Assembly (NCBI RefSeq): GCF_029203305.1
Contig: NC_089462.1
Span: forward strand, 620,001 to 684,000
DNA: 64,000 nucleotides
DNA from: Yamadazyma tenuis
Taxonomy: Eukaryota > Ascomycota > Pichiomycetes > Serinales > Debaryomycetaceae
Reading direction: 5' to 3'
Shown here: in pieces, positions 36,986 through 47,961 of the stretch
How the letters are laid out: the number at the start of each line of letters is the position of its first letter
Numbering within the stretch: position 1 is the stretch's first letter
Program-made: the position numbers and the translations under genes
The notes under the pieces: model-generated
Seen by the model: only the letters and a program-made list of their open reading frames with translations
What the model was told of the DNA's origin: nothing
The model's database searches: none

Positions 36986-38158
36986 TTAGTTATACAAAAC
37001 ATACTTGGCCTTACCGGAAGTAACACCAACAGTACATCCATCAGTTCCATCTCCATTATACTTACCATTCTCGTACACACAAGATCCACTGACAGTAGAG
37101 TCTCCATCAGCAACAATCTTGACGTTAAAGTTGGCAGCATCAAGGTTATTTGGGTTAGGAATCAATGATAAGTAAGCAATACCTCCACTGGCACCAGCTC
37201 CAAAGTTCAAAGGAGCCCAGTTACCGTATCCACTTCCAGAAGAACCCCATGTACATCCAGTAGTCCAATCGACACCAGCATTGTTCACATAGAATTGAGC
37301 AGAAGTCTTTCCTCCTTGCCAAGTATAGTAAGAGTCTTGGTCAATAGTGGTCAAAGGTGAAGACGAACCTCCACTGACAACAGTTGGAATCACCATGTTT
37401 TCAGTACCTGGGTAATCAGTTTGACAAATAGCAACTGTCTTGTCAAGTTCAGATACAACAGAAGCCTTGTTTTCACCCCATTCACACAAGTAGTTGGAGT
37501 TGGAGTTGGACTTGTACAACTTTCCGTTCTTACATAATAAACCTCCCACAGAAACCCCGTTGGAAGGTTGTTCGGAAGGCCATTGAGTTTTGGCCATACC
37601 AGGCTGACAAGCATAAGAACAGTAAGAACCTTCCTTACAACTTCCGCCAGTGGAGGTGTCAGAGTTGTAAATTCCGGACCATCCTCCGAATCCTAAGTGG
37701 TCCAAGGCAACCACACCTTGGCCTGAAGGGAAATCACTACAGTCCAACACACCATCTTCAAACTCTTCAGTGGGGTCAGAGTAGGCAGACAAGTCACCAC
37801 TTGAGCCACCACTTGAGCCACCACTCGAACTTGTTTCCACAGCAGCACTGGTGGTAGCACTGGTGGTAGTACCAGTACTGGTGGTACCGGTGCTGGTAGT
37901 ACTGGTACTAGTAGTAGCAAAGCTACTAGAAGTAGTAGTAGTGGAAGGAGTGGTTGCAACTGCGGCAGAAGAGGAAGCTGCACCCACCAAATTTCCGCTT
38001 CCATCAACAGTAACGGTCACATACGCATAGTCATAAACAACATCTCTCTTGTGTTTGTGGTGAGCGTGAACTCTAACTTCGTCACAGTCTTCTAAAGGGG
38101 CAGCATTGACCAATACGGCCGATATGTTAAGTAGAATAGCCAAGCTAAAGAACTTCAT
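36986..38158 (-). CDS. SUN41: SUN-family cell-wall glucanase-like protein
   Basis: This predicts 390 residues with the standard SUN layout (Sim1/Uth1/Nca3/Sun4 family). A signal peptide ([16 protein letters not shown]) is followed by a His/Lys patch ending in a Kex2-like KHKRD site (about residue 38) and a Ser/Thr linker (about 60-115). A conserved Cys-rich C-terminal domain follows, with [42 protein letters not shown] and [11 protein letters not shown]. Family members act in septum and cell-wall remodelling during cytokinesis. The SUN41 symbol follows Candida usage; orthology against SIM1-type paralogues is not settled here. The promoter carries four Ace2/Swi5-type sites. Confidence 0.9.
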   Translation of the reverse strand: MKFFSLAILLNISAVLVNAAPLEDCDEVRVHAHHKHKRDVVYDYAYVTVTVDGSGNLVGAASSSAAVATTPSTTTTSSSFATTSTSTTSTGTTSTGTTTSATTSAAVETSSSGGSSGGSSGDLSAYSDPTEEFEDGVLDCSDFPSGQGVVALDHLGFGGWSGIYNSDTSTGGSCKEGSYCSYACQPGMAKTQWPSEQPSNGVSVGGLLCKNGKLYKSNSNSNYLCEWGENKASVVSELDKTVAICQTDYPGTENMVIPTVVSGGSSSPLTTIDQDSYYTWQGGKTSAQFYVNNAGVDWTTGCTWGSSGSGYGNWAPLNFGAGASGGIAYLSLIPNPNNLDAANFNVKIVADGDSTVSGSCVYENGKYNGDGTDGCTVGVTSGKAKYVLYN

Positions 38159-38287
38159 CTAAAGAAGTGGTTAGTAAAATAAAACAGAAAACAAAATATA
38201 TCCCAATGCAAGGGGGAAACGATTGTGTCAGAACACTGCCAAACAGTATCAAAGCCCTTCTGGGTGTTTTGGTCAAGGTGATGCGAA

Positions 38288-38529
38288 ACCAGCTTATACC
38301 AAGGCGTTTGCTTGTTGCATAACCCCAAAAAGGGCTAACCTGCAAAACGCCCTCTGCAGCCAGCCCTGGTTTCGTGTCTGAAAACAAATACGCTGGCGCG
38401 CTCGCCTTATTGGGTAAGCTAAGCTCCCAATTGGGAGCACCTGCTCGCATCGGCCCCTAAACGAGCTGTCTTTGGGGAGTCGACGCGGCCTCATGTGCAG
38501 GTACGCACCAGCCGAGTCATTTGTAAACA
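38288..38529. promoter_or_regulatory. Cluster of Ace2/Swi5-type sites plus forkhead site upstream of the SUN gene
   Basis: RCCAGC occurs at 38288-38293, 38359-38364 and 38507-38512, with its complement GCTGGC at 38392-38397. A forkhead core GTAAACA lies at 38523-38529 and a CCCCT element at 38454-38458. These lie 130-370 bp upstream of the SUN ATG. Daughter-cell and septation genes, including SUN family members, are known Ace2/Swi5 targets in yeast, so the motif fits the gene. Binding itself is inferred. Confidence 0.55.
38423..38438. repeat. Perfect 16-bp palindrome
   Basis: GCTCCCAATTGGGAGC equals its own reverse complement and sits within the RCCAGC cluster upstream of the SUN gene. It may be a dimeric regulator site; no known factor is assigned. 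Confidence 0.6.
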
Positions 38530-39883
38530 GAGTTCGTATCTCGTCAATACACAAGTGCTAAGCTTAATTCACCTCCTGTGCGGGTTACCCACTCGTCACC
38601 GTGATTGACAACCACGGGGGTTGCCACCCTCTTCTTGGGTTCTTCACCATGGGTGTCCTTGGGAAAGCTTTCGGGGCAACTGTACTGAAGGGATTTGGAG
38701 GCCGAAGTGTGTCTGATTTTTACACACCAGTTTTTGAAACATGGCGTGTTTAGGCCAGTTATCTGGGAGATTTGGGATGGTTACAATCGTTTGCCGGTTG
38801 TGGGATATAATCAAGTCGTAATTCAAATGTACATACCTTGTTAAACGCAACAAATTAGTATAGGAATAAAGAAAAGGAATGACAGGTTAAACCAAAAAAA
38901 CCAATTTCGTTGTAGTTTGAAGAAGCAAAAACACTTGGGGGTACTGAAGGTTTTATATTGTAAATCAGAAAATATCTGTTGCAGGGAGCCAGGACTGCTT
39001 GTTTCAGCTCAATCCTTGGAACCAGCATGCTTTTTCTTGACAACCTGCAATTTTCTCCTGGGGGCTTTGTTGGTCGTGCGCCCATGTACCGCGACTTTGA
39101 TTTTAGATTTTGCATCTTCTGGTTACCCCCCTGATTTCAGGATTTATGTTGCATACTTGCGACCAGTGAGCCTGGGATGCCAAAAACTGTTGGATATCGT
39201 TAAATTTGTTCAGAACACCGATATAGCTGACAACTCTTTTACATGGATGATATCCCCCCGGCGCCTTTGATACCCGTCATGGCGGGCGGTTCAGAAGGGG
39301 CGGCTGACCCCCATCTTCTCCTTCATCGTCATTTCGCTTGTGTTGCCAAGCGCTCAGTAGATTGTTGCAGTTATTGTTCTTCCCAGTTTACGGTTTTACT
39401 GTTTTCGTGTCTATTAGGGGGGTTATCTACTCTCAGCATCGTAATGTTTTCGGTTGCAGGGTTCTTTTTCGTGTTTCCCTGGTCATCTCTTGTCTCCCGC
39501 TTGGTCAAGTTGGATACGAGTCTATATATTTCCGTTTCAGATTTGTACTTACGTGTTCATGGTTCCCATGACGTACCTGTATTATTGTGGTGGGCATTCT
39601 TTTGATTTCACAACAAAATTTCACTCCTTCTGTAGTAAACACCTTCACTCGGAATCGAGCAAATGTTTGAGGAGGTGATGCACAGGTTTCGCAATTGAAT
39701 GCCAAAAAATAGTGCAAACCTTCGATGGCGTGTGGACCAGGATTCTCTTGTGGAGTTGGTACAACCCTGAGGTCATCACCGGCGGCAACTACCGTTAACC
39801 GATATCTTTGCACTGATTCTCGTGTTCTCGAGAACGGTTCTATTTGTAGTCGGTGCACGCCGCGTCTGGGGATTTTTCCTCGC

Positions 39884-39895
39884 GAGATGAGATGA
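39884..39895 (+). promoter_or_regulatory. PAC-like element at the NAF1 start
   Basis: GAGATGAGATGA contains the PAC core GATGAG and overlaps the first in-frame ATG of NAF1 (39892). PAC elements normally lie upstream of transcription starts, which hints that the next ATG (39916) may be the one used. Confidence 0.4.
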
Positions 39896-41442
39896 AAAGT
39901 CCATATAAACTGACTATGGAAGATACAAGCACCAATGCACCAGAGGTGGTTAATGCTGAGGTTGTTACTGTTGAGGATCCAGGTATTGCTTCTTCCTCTC
40001 AAGTTGCGGCCACCGAGGTCAATTCGAAGCCTGCTTCTCCCCTTGAGGATCCTATTGCAGTTGTCGGGGAGGCTAATGGATCTGACAAACCAGATGAGGA
40101 CACTGTCAACACCATACAAGTGGACCACGCTGTCGACCCAGAAATCACACAAGAAGACACCACGGCTGAACCTGATCACTCCAAAGACAACGAATCAATT
40201 CACTCCTTATCCGATGATGAAATCCAGATCGACTCTAACTCAGAATCAGAATCAGACTCATCTTCATCCTCTTCAGAGTCAGATTCAGACTCTGACTCTG
40301 ACTCTGACGCCGCCGTCGATGGTGATGAAGTGTTATCCGACAACGAAGATGACAAGATCACAGGACCAATCATTTCCAAAAACGAGGTGATAAACGAAGT
40401 GGCTCCTTCACTTCCCGAAGACTATACCTTAGCTGATAAACCCATCGAGCCCATTGGGAAGATCACTGGGTTTGTGGACAATAGTGTAATCATCAAAGGG
40501 GACACCTCGGCCGAGTTCAGAGTATTGAAAGAAAAGTCTGTTTTGTGTTTGAAGGATAAAGTAATTGGACCGCTTTTCGAAATCTTTGGAAATCTCAAAA
40601 TGCCTGTTTATCGAGTTAAGTTTAATGAACCCGACAAGGTCGAGGAGTTCAAGGCTCTTAAAGGAGAAGAAGTTTTCTATGTGGTACCCGATTCTGAATT
40701 CACTTTGACTGAAACCCTCAAGTCATTCAAGGGATCTGATGCTTCTAATTTCAATGATGAAGAGATCCCAGCAGAGGAACAAGAGTTTTCTGACGATGAG
40801 AAAGAAATGGCTGCGAAAAGAAAGAGAAAGGGTAAAAACCCAGATAAGGTGCAGAGTAAGAAGGAAAAGCCTTCGAGATCTTTACACAACCAAGGCAAGA
40901 GGACTTTCACTACCTACAACCAACCTCAACAATTCACTTCATATAATGCTCCTCAAGAGCCTTCTTTTCCTCAGCTGCCTCAGACCCAACCTCTGCTTTA
41001 CGGACTGTCTCTCCCATATAAACCGCAGTTTGTAAATCAGACCAACAGATCTTCAATTAATGAGGCTTCTCCCTATGGAGTTCCTATGAACCTGTTCCAG
41101 CAGCCTTTTGCATCTCAACAGCACCAACCCCAACAACCATTCCCACATCAACAACCCCAACAACCATTCCCACATCAACAACCCCAACAACCATTCCCAC
41201 ATCAACAACCATCATCGCTTCCTCCAACTCCATCTTTTGCTCAACCTTATAGACAACCATACAATCAGCCACTTCAATATGGCCAACCAATGAATGATGG
41301 CCAACCATACGGACAGTATAATCCTACCCAATCTCAGCCTAATTCTAATCAAAACGACCAACTTACAAACGCTTTGGCAAACGCATCGCCGGAACAGTTG
41401 AAGTTGTTAGAACAGTTACTCAAGAGCCAGCTCAACAAATGA
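39892..41442 (+). CDS. NAF1: H/ACA snoRNP assembly factor Naf1
   Basis: This predicts 516 residues from 39892, or 508 from the second ATG at 39916. A disordered acidic and Ser-rich N-terminal part is followed by the Naf1 core, a Gar1-like beta-barrel (about 190-270: IGKITGFVDNSVIIKG, DKVIGPLFEIFGNLKMPVY, then EEVFYVVPDS). A Lys-rich patch (KRKRKGKNPDK) precedes a Gln/Pro-rich tail containing three exact PQQPFPHQQ repeats. Naf1 binds Cbf5 early in H/ACA RNP (and telomerase-type RNP) assembly and is later replaced by Gar1. MSH1 is convergent 49 bp downstream. Confidence 0.93.
   Translation: MKSPYKLTMEDTSTNAPEVVNAEVVTVEDPGIASSSQVAATEVNSKPASPLEDPIAVVGEANGSDKPDEDTVNTIQVDHAVDPEITQEDTTAEPDHSKDNESIHSLSDDEIQIDSNSESESDSSSSSSESDSDSDSDSDAAVDGDEVLSDNEDDKITGPIISKNEVINEVAPSLPEDYTLADKPIEPIGKITGFVDNSVIIKGDTSAEFRVLKEKSVLCLKDKVIGPLFEIFGNLKMPVYRVKFNEPDKVEEFKALKGEEVFYVVPDSEFTLTETLKSFKGSDASNFNDEEIPAEEQEFSDDEKEMAAKRKRKGKNPDKVQSKKEKPSRSLHNQGKRTFTTYNQPQQFTSYNAPQEPSFPQLPQTQPLLYGLSLPYKPQFVNQTNRSSINEASPYGVPMNLFQQPFASQQHQPQQPFPHQQPQQPFPHQQPQQPFPHQQPSSLPPTPSFAQPYRQPYNQPLQYGQPMNDGQPYGQYNPTQSQPNSNQNDQLTNALANASPEQLKLLEQLLKSQLNK
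41128..41208 (+). repeat. Three exact 27-bp tandem repeats in NAF1
   Basis: A 27-bp unit that includes CCCCAACAACCATTCCCACA recurs at 41128, 41155 and 41182 without mismatch, encoding PQQPFPHQQ three times in the disordered tail. Confidence 0.92.
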
Positions 41443-41491
41443 ATGACCGTGTATAATACTTGTACTATATATTTGTTAATTGCATCTTCAT

Positions 41492-44254
41492 CTAGAGAGC
41501 CTTGTATGCTTTATTAGCAATTTTCAAGCTATACTTGGGGAATCCTGCTAATTGTGCTACTTCTATAGCGTAACTTCTTTCACTGATTCCCTCTTCTAGC
41601 TTATGATTGATGGTCAAGTGGATTTGGTCCCCTTGCTTTTCCGTAACAACTCCAGTCTTGAAGAAACCAATGCTTTGCTTTGTAGTTGAGTCACTATCAA
41701 GTAGTTGCTTAATTTCATTGCCAAAATGAGTTGCAAAAAGAGTTCTGCATTTGTTAACTTTAATCAAACTCACTAATGTGGCATAAGCAATTGCTAATCC
41801 TTCTCTACCGCTTGTGCCCCTTCCCACCTCATCCACAATAGCTAGTGACTTTTTGGTGGCATTCTTCAAAATGTTGCTTACTTCCACCATCTCCACCATA
41901 AAAGTACTGAGATCATTAAACAAATCATCTGATGCTCCTATTCTGGTGAACAATTTATCAACCGTATCCATTTGGCATTTTGAAGCAGGCACGAAACACC
42001 CGATTTGAGCAAGAACCACAATGATAGCGTTTTGTCTCAAGAATGTACTCTTTCCTCCCATGTTAGGGCCTGTGATGATCCATTGTTTCAGATTCCTATT
42101 CAACTTGGTATTATTGCTTGTGAAGTTTGATCCGATATTTTTCAAACTTGACTCAACTACAATGTGCCTTCCTTCTTCTATTACAAGCTGGTTGCCTTGA
42201 ATAAACTGTGGACAGCATAAGTTGAACTCATGGGACAATTTGGAGAAGGATAAAGTTACATCAAGAAAGTCAAGAAGTTTGCTTAATCTTCTAATCTCTA
42301 CCACCTTTTGAACGGTCTTCTCCTTCAAGTTGTTGATGATTTGATTTTCTAATTCTTGGATCTTTTCCAACTGTTGGCTGATCTCAAATTGGAGAAACTT
42401 CCAGTCATTTGACTTGAATAGGACCATGTTTTTCCTCTTGTCCCTGATGTGTTCCTGAAACTCCTTGTTGATTAAATCAATCAGTTTGGACTTGCCATTC
42501 ACGTATATCACATCGTAGAATTTGGCATGTTGCTGTTTTATCTGAACCGTTAGTTTGTCATCTATTTCAAGGAACTTGTCCCTGATAGAGGCAAAGAGAA
42601 TGCTTTCTTTATCTTTCATTATTGCTAGACTCTCGTGCAACTCTTTCAATTCATCATTGTGGTCCTTTTTCACCATGAATTGGACCATGTCTTGGCTTCT
42701 TGAAGTGTTTGACTCTAGTTCAGTGATTGTATCTTCTTCCAACACTCCCTCTACTCCAGGCAACAGGACTACTTCAAACGTATCATTGATCTCGGTTGCT
42801 ATCTCAGAGGGAACTTTGAACTCCATAAGGAAATTGTCGATCAAATCTTCGAATTCACTTGGACGATTAGACGTCAAAAACTGTTTCAACTCATCCGAAG
42901 TTTGCAACCCCAGAGATATAGACTTTAAGTTGCCGATTGTATCACCTGTTCCCAAAGTCAATCTCTGAGCACTCCGAACAAAATCATCAATGGAGTTCAA
43001 TAGCTTCTCGATGATCGTGGCTTGATACTGATTGTTGAGGAAAAACTTGACAAACTCTTGTCTATGCTTGATTTCATCGATATCTAGTATGGGAGACTTA
43101 ATCCATTCGGTTAATAGCCTGGTCCCAGAGGGTGTGACAGTTTTCTTGATGGTGTTTAGTAATGATCCCACAGTCAAAGATTTACCACTGGTCCCACTAT
43201 TACGTTCAATCAACTCCAAAGCATCTCTGGTTCTAGAGTCCATTTGTAAATACTTCTCGTTCCAGTATTTCATAGGCAAGTCCAAAGAAGGGTTTCTTTC
43301 GGGCAAGTTCACATTTATATACGAAAGAACCATATTCATGGCTGCCTCCTCCCTAACCGAGAATGTCTCAATAAGTTTTCTTATGCCATTCAAGTTCGAT
43401 TTAAACAGGAGCTTAAGATCATTATAAGCAGTTTTGTGATACCGTATAAAATACTTTCTTAAGTCGTGCAATCCTGAGTACCAAGCGGGTAGGTCTTCAT
43501 TAATGAATTCTTTAGATATTATGATTTCACTGGGATTGACTCTTGAGATGTCTGAGATCAACTCCGAAAGTGAGGTCTGTTGAACGTAAAAGTCACCTAC
43601 TGACAAGTCTATCCACGATATCCCCACTGGCATGTCGGGATCGTGGGGCTGTTTGTTGCACCCAGTTGGGAAAGAAATCGCCAAAAGATAGTTGTTTTCG
43701 TTGTAATTCATGAAGGTTTCGTCTACCAAGGTTCCGGGTGTGACGATTCTAGATACTTTCCTATGTATCATTTTATCTCCTATCGTCTCTTCTCCAGGAA
43801 ATTGGTCTATAATGGCCACATTAACTTGCAAGTCTTGTACAAGGATTTTCACGTACTTTTGAAGCTGGATCACCGGGAATCCTGCCATAGGAACATTATG
43901 ATTTGACGTTTTTCTTGTGGCTACCTTCAAGCCTAGTTTGGATCCATAAGTCTCCGCTTGTTCAAAATACAATTCGTAGAAACTTCCGACTTGTATCAAG
44001 CAGACAGCACCGGGATTGGCCTCAATATACTTTTTTGAAAGTGAGTACAATGGAGTCAAACTGTTCAGTTTGGTGTTTCCACCTCTGTCCCAATCAAACG
44101 ATTTGGAATCGAACTGAGGAACGGGATCAGCATACTCAACAGACCCAGCGCTATATTCTCGGTATTTCCATGTGAAAGAGCTGGCTCTGTGGTCGAATGA
44201 GTAACGTAGTCGGGCGTACGGCTGTTTTTTTAATATATTCCACACTCTTGACAT
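41492..44254 (-). CDS. MSH1: Mitochondrial MutS homologue Msh1
   Basis: This predicts 920 residues. The N-terminus is basic and free of early acidic residues (MSRVWNILKKQPYARLRYS), matching a mitochondrial presequence. The mismatch-binding domain I has the GSFYELYFEQAETYG motif (about 87-101), with the Phe-x-Glu type contact. A MutS core and clamp follow. The ATPase has Walker A GPNMGGKST near residue 730 and a Walker B-like LAIVDEVGRGTSG near 800. Presequence plus a complete domain I separates Msh1 from nuclear Msh2-6. It maintains mitochondrial DNA. It lies 84 bp downstream of SET1 on the same strand. Confidence 0.95.
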   Translation of the reverse strand: MSRVWNILKKQPYARLRYSFDHRASSFTWKYREYSAGSVEYADPVPQFDSKSFDWDRGGNTKLNSLTPLYSLSKKYIEANPGAVCLIQVGSFYELYFEQAETYGSKLGLKVATRKTSNHNVPMAGFPVIQLQKYVKILVQDLQVNVAIIDQFPGEETIGDKMIHRKVSRIVTPGTLVDETFMNYNENNYLLAISFPTGCNKQPHDPDMPVGISWIDLSVGDFYVQQTSLSELISDISRVNPSEIIISKEFINEDLPAWYSGLHDLRKYFIRYHKTAYNDLKLLFKSNLNGIRKLIETFSVREEAAMNMVLSYINVNLPERNPSLDLPMKYWNEKYLQMDSRTRDALELIERNSGTSGKSLTVGSLLNTIKKTVTPSGTRLLTEWIKSPILDIDEIKHRQEFVKFFLNNQYQATIIEKLLNSIDDFVRSAQRLTLGTGDTIGNLKSISLGLQTSDELKQFLTSNRPSEFEDLIDNFLMEFKVPSEIATEINDTFEVVLLPGVEGVLEEDTITELESNTSRSQDMVQFMVKKDHNDELKELHESLAIMKDKESILFASIRDKFLEIDDKLTVQIKQQHAKFYDVIYVNGKSKLIDLINKEFQEHIRDKRKNMVLFKSNDWKFLQFEISQQLEKIQELENQIINNLKEKTVQKVVEIRRLSKLLDFLDVTLSFSKLSHEFNLCCPQFIQGNQLVIEEGRHIVVESSLKNIGSNFTSNNTKLNRNLKQWIITGPNMGGKSTFLRQNAIIVVLAQIGCFVPASKCQMDTVDKLFTRIGASDDLFNDLSTFMVEMVEVSNILKNATKKSLAIVDEVGRGTSGREGLAIAYATLVSLIKVNKCRTLFATHFGNEIKQLLDSDSTTKQSIGFFKTGVVTEKQGDQIHLTINHKLEEGISERSYAIEVAQLAGFPKYSLKIANKAYKAL

Positions 44255-44338
44255 CGCTAACCAGTATGAAAAATGCGGTCGCGTCTTGACAGAATGAGTT
44301 CTATACTATATTATTACTATAATTATAATTATACAGGG

Positions 44339-47300
44339 CTAGTTTAAGTAGCCTTTACAACCAGGGGCCCCACAGAGACACCTAATTCTCTCGCTATCAT
44401 TTGTTTCCCTCTCGAACTTATAATCGTATGTCAATTCCTCATTGGCCTCAATGTCTCTCAATGCATAGATGACAATTCTCTTTTTACCATCGACTTTGAT
44501 GATTTTGGCAGTACAACTGGGACTACAACAATGGTTGATAAATCTGGCAATACCTCCTTTCTTTGTGGCATCAATCACTGTGTTTTCATCAATCCTGAAT
44601 AAGTAAGAAGAGCCAATTCCGGTTTTCAAATAGGATCTTTCGCGATGCTCTGCAACTTGTTGTCTGATACTTTCACCCACGTATTCAATAATCATTTCTT
44701 TGGCTGCAATTGGTTCCAAAGCGTACAATCCCCAGTTGTGGATGGCCGATCTTGCAAAAGAGACGGGCTTTTTCCGCTTGGCCAATGTGTTTAGACTCAA
44801 AATATCTGTTTCACTTCCTATGGCCTGTTTCTGAGCACTAATATCGGCAGCGAACCTTCTGTTGTTAGCTCTGTTGACTCTGGAACTGTGGATGTTGGAG
44901 CTCTGTTGGTTGGACTTCTCCATGTCATCATCATCATTCTGGATTGTCTTCAACGGTTTATCAACTTTACGACGATGAGGCAAGTATTCAATCTTATCCT
45001 GGTCGCTGATTTTCTTATATCCATCACTCTTGAAAGATCCGGTAGTGGATTCCAAACGGGAGTCCAAGGGAAGAATTAACTCTTCATCATCTTGAACAAT
45101 ATCTGGAATATTCCTAACTTCCTCTCTCATCTTCCAGGCCCAGTATTGGATGTTCTTGATATCTTTATTTGGCTCTTGTTCCAGTAAAACCTCTTTAAGC
45201 AATTCATAATCTTCTTCATCCTTGACCATATCTTTCAATTTTTCAATATCAAATTCGTCTTTAGGCAATGGATAGCGGGTTTCATACACGGGACGAGGGA
45301 AATCGAACGTTGGCTGATAAACTTCGTCCAATTGAGAGTAGTCCACATCATCTTTAGTTTCTTCAGATGATTCTTGTGCCTTTGCCTTCGCCTCTGTTTC
45401 GTCTCCGTCAACTTCCATGTCATCTTCAGAAGACTGGTAGAGAAAAGTTCTCTTTATTTTCTTGTGTTTGACGTCGTCTTTCTCGTCCTGGGCTTCTGTA
45501 GTCACGCTTATAGCGGAGCTGTGCTGTCTCTTTAGTCCAGGAACCGGAGTCATTGACCTACTCGACTCATCTTCCGACTCGTCCGAATCAACGTCGTAGT
45601 TGAGTGCATGCAGCATGGGAATAAGGGCTCTCTTTTTCGGTTGAGCTTTGGTAGTGGGAGGTTTCTTTCTAAAGCTTGGTAGAGGTAGGACCTGTGTTCT
45701 CTTAGAAGCCAAGAGCGACATGGCCTCCTGTCTGAGTAAGTTTGATGAGAATAGTGGGGCGGAATTCTCCTTCTTTTGAGCAGCTTCTTGAGCCTTCAAT
45801 TCGGCCATTATGGTTGGATATTTATCATCTGATAACAAGTCGAGAATCACAGGAGCTATGATTCTTTCTCTGATATCTTTTGTCAAGTACGTTTCAAAGT
45901 CTTTGATTAACATATTAGCGGCTTCATTGACAACATCCGTAGCCCTTCCGATTTCATTGTTACTGTCACTGTAGAATCCTTCGGGGATACACATTTCCAT
46001 AATCATCGAGTATTCATAGAACTTCACGCCGTCCTCTTTGTAGAAACACCTCTCACATTCCTTTAGTGAGTTAAAAACAATAAAGAAACCTTCTCTTTCA
46101 CTTAACACTCTGGTCCAACTGTACTTATTTAATACTCTTTTGATGTCCAGAGAAGCGATTCTCTTCGTGGGGATGTACTTATCACGTATGAATATGAAGG
46201 GCCTATCTTTAATATACCGATTCAAATCAGTAGGTAAAAACACCCCTGATACCACTTTATTTTTGTGAACAATAGACGTAATAGTGATGTTGGACTTCTG
46301 TTTTTTAGGCTTGGTTGAAGGCTCTTTCTGAGTTGTGACTTGGAACAATTTGTTGGGCAGATGAGCCTTCTGTTGTTCCAACTTCTGTCTCTTTTGTTCT
46401 TCTGACTTCTGTCTCTTCTGTTCTTCCTCAAAAAGCTTAGCTCTCTTCTTCTTCTCCTCTTGCAACTTAAACAAAGAGGCCTTCAATTTGGCTTCAGCTG
46501 CTCTTATCTTACCATTCAAGAAGTTGCTATCATGGTCGTTTAAGCCGACTTTCACTTGCACACCGTCCATCTTAATTCCGCTTTCTTTCGAATCTTTTAT
46601 CACTTTGTCAGCCAATCTAGCCGATTTCTCCAATTTTCCTTGAAACTCAAAAGTTGCAATTCCAAGCGGTACACCGTTCACCGAGTCATTAATGAACTTA
46701 AGGTCCTTGATGGCATTCCCATAGGTTTTGAAGTAATTGGACATGTAGATTTCGCTGACAGTGGTAGGTAACTCCCAAATAACAATTTCCGTCAAAGGAG
46801 CCGGTCCTAACGAATCTTTATTATAGACAAATTTTGTTTGGGGAAGTTGTTTGAAAGGAAACTTTTTGGATCTCTTATTTGGTTTGTTCAAGTATGAATC
46901 CAATCCTCCTTGAAAAGTCAATCTTGGGTCAAATGACTTGACGGTCTTGAGATCACGGAACTTCAATTTGGCATGCTTCAGTTTTTTCTCTGCTTTTGAA
47001 AGCGTCTTATCCAATTCAGGGTCGTATACCACTTTGAAAGTCTTGGAGCTATCCACTGGTGTCGAAAACTCAAGCTTACCCAAATAGTTACTGTGTATCA
47101 TTAGTGTAGGAAACTTTTCATCGTGTGAGTTTATTCCAGTATCAACATCAGTTCCCAGCAACTCATTTTTTGCCACGTTCAACGATTTGGCAATGGGTAG
47201 CCGTTCATGTGCCACCGTCCGCGGGCTGTGAGATGCTGAAGTAGCTCTGGATGCAATGCTATTGGTTTGAGGAGATTGAGGAAATGGAGACCACGTAAAG

Positions 47301-47452
47301 GCTCTTCCGTTACCGGAGGAAGGTTTATTTTCCGGATGATAACTCAGACCGTATGACTTTTTTATGCTGTTGGGATGAGCTCCGTAGCCGTTTCCATTCT
47401 CTTGGGGCTTGTGTCGATGGCCGTAACCATAATTATAATTGTTGTAGGACAT
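44339..47452 (-). CDS. SET1: Histone H3K4 methyltransferase Set1 (COMPASS)
   Basis: This predicts 1037 residues. An RRM-like domain lies at about 215-290 ([21 protein letters not shown]) and a second Set1-type RNA-binding region at about 405-490. A charged low-complexity middle leads to the N-SET region and a C-terminal SET domain (about 890-1015). SET motifs are [25 protein letters not shown] near 967 and [10 protein letters not shown] near 1010; the post-SET Cys cluster [13 protein letters not shown] ends the protein. Set1 is the catalytic subunit of COMPASS, making H3K4me1/2/3. All catalytic motifs are intact. A perfect MCB element lies 58 bp before the ATG. Confidence 0.97.
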   Translation of the reverse strand: MSYNNYNYGYGHRHKPQENGNGYGAHPNSIKKSYGLSYHPENKPSSGNGRAFTWSPFPQSPQTNSIASRATSASHSPRTVAHERLPIAKSLNVAKNELLGTDVDTGINSHDEKFPTLMIHSNYLGKLEFSTPVDSSKTFKVVYDPELDKTLSKAEKKLKHAKLKFRDLKTVKSFDPRLTFQGGLDSYLNKPNKRSKKFPFKQLPQTKFVYNKDSLGPAPLTEIVIWELPTTVSEIYMSNYFKTYGNAIKDLKFINDSVNGVPLGIATFEFQGKLEKSARLADKVIKDSKESGIKMDGVQVKVGLNDHDSNFLNGKIRAAEAKLKASLFKLQEEKKKRAKLFEEEQKRQKSEEQKRQKLEQQKAHLPNKLFQVTTQKEPSTKPKKQKSNITITSIVHKNKVVSGVFLPTDLNRYIKDRPFIFIRDKYIPTKRIASLDIKRVLNKYSWTRVLSEREGFFIVFNSLKECERCFYKEDGVKFYEYSMIMEMCIPEGFYSDSNNEIGRATDVVNEAANMLIKDFETYLTKDIRERIIAPVILDLLSDDKYPTIMAELKAQEAAQKKENSAPLFSSNLLRQEAMSLLASKRTQVLPLPSFRKKPPTTKAQPKKRALIPMLHALNYDVDSDESEDESSRSMTPVPGLKRQHSSAISVTTEAQDEKDDVKHKKIKRTFLYQSSEDDMEVDGDETEAKAKAQESSEETKDDVDYSQLDEVYQPTFDFPRPVYETRYPLPKDEFDIEKLKDMVKDEEDYELLKEVLLEQEPNKDIKNIQYWAWKMREEVRNIPDIVQDDEELILPLDSRLESTTGSFKSDGYKKISDQDKIEYLPHRRKVDKPLKTIQNDDDDMEKSNQQSSNIHSSRVNRANNRRFAADISAQKQAIGSETDILSLNTLAKRKKPVSFARSAIHNWGLYALEPIAAKEMIIEYVGESIRQQVAEHRERSYLKTGIGSSYLFRIDENTVIDATKKGGIARFINHCCSPSCTAKIIKVDGKKRIVIYALRDIEANEELTYDYKFERETNDSERIRCLCGAPGCKGYLN

Positions 47453-47961
47453 GGCCAGAATATAGCATAAAGACCAGGTAGAGACAGGTGGTTAAGTAAA
47501 GCCCAATCACGCGTCAAAAGGGGGTTGTGTAATGAAAACAATGAGAAGACACCCTTTATGGTCGGTGCAGGGTGGAATGTTTTACCGATATCAAAGTAAC
47601 TGTTAAAAAAACCTTGTGGATATGGAATCTAAATATTCAAAATCAACGCTCCTCACTTGAAAGTGCGTACAGGAATTTCGAATGAGATGAGAAACATTGC
47701 AAGAAGATCTGAAAAAATGGGCGAAGAGATGCATTTTCTGACGAGGCCCGTACCGTGATGTGAAATTAGCCTCAAAGATTACCTCACTTGGCTTAAGTGG
47801 TTATTGGCGGCTGTGCTATGGATTAAAATGTTTACTTGGGGATTCTAGTTGGCTTCTATTCTGTTTATTAATATACACAACCGGGGCGATGGCAGAACAG
47901 ATTTATATGAATATCAAGATGCAGTGTTCTTCGACTGGTGGGTTTGGTGGGGAGGATGAGT
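47453..47961. other. Intergenic, 5' region of SET1
   Basis: This 509-bp gap lies between SET1 and the stop of the NDUFS4-like gene, both on the minus strand. Beyond the MCB element I see no coding frame with support, no RNA gene and no repeat. Confidence 0.5.
47510..47515. promoter_or_regulatory. MCB element (ACGCGT) upstream of SET1
   Basis: ACGCGT, in the extended context ACGCGTCA, lies 58 bp before the SET1 ATG. It is the consensus for the G1/S factor MBF. Cell-cycle control of SET1 is inferred only. Confidence 0.4.

Larger units (their letters stand above)
38159..39891. other. Largest gene-free region, between the SUN gene and NAF1
   Basis: This 1.73-kb stretch separates two divergent genes. 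The first 400 bp upstream of the SUN gene are GC-richer and motif-dense. The remainder shows no coding pattern I trust: several frames of 80-225 codons exist but begin at non-ATG codons or overlap NAF1 antisense. The one ATG-started frame (39243-39605, 120 codons) is Ser/Leu/Val/Cys-rich, without recognisable features. The region could hold an untranslated RNA, a replication origin or long regulatory elements. I cannot support any of these. Confidence 0.5.

Noticed and set aside
39243..39605. 120-codon ATG-started frame in the large intergenic gap
   Set aside because: Hydrophobic and Cys-rich by composition without motif, signal-peptide layout or neighbour support. Kept only as a possibility under findings.
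39505..40179. 224-codon minus-strand frame across the NAF1 5' end
   Set aside because: Overlaps NAF1 coding sequence and has no recognisable domain; composition is not protein-like.
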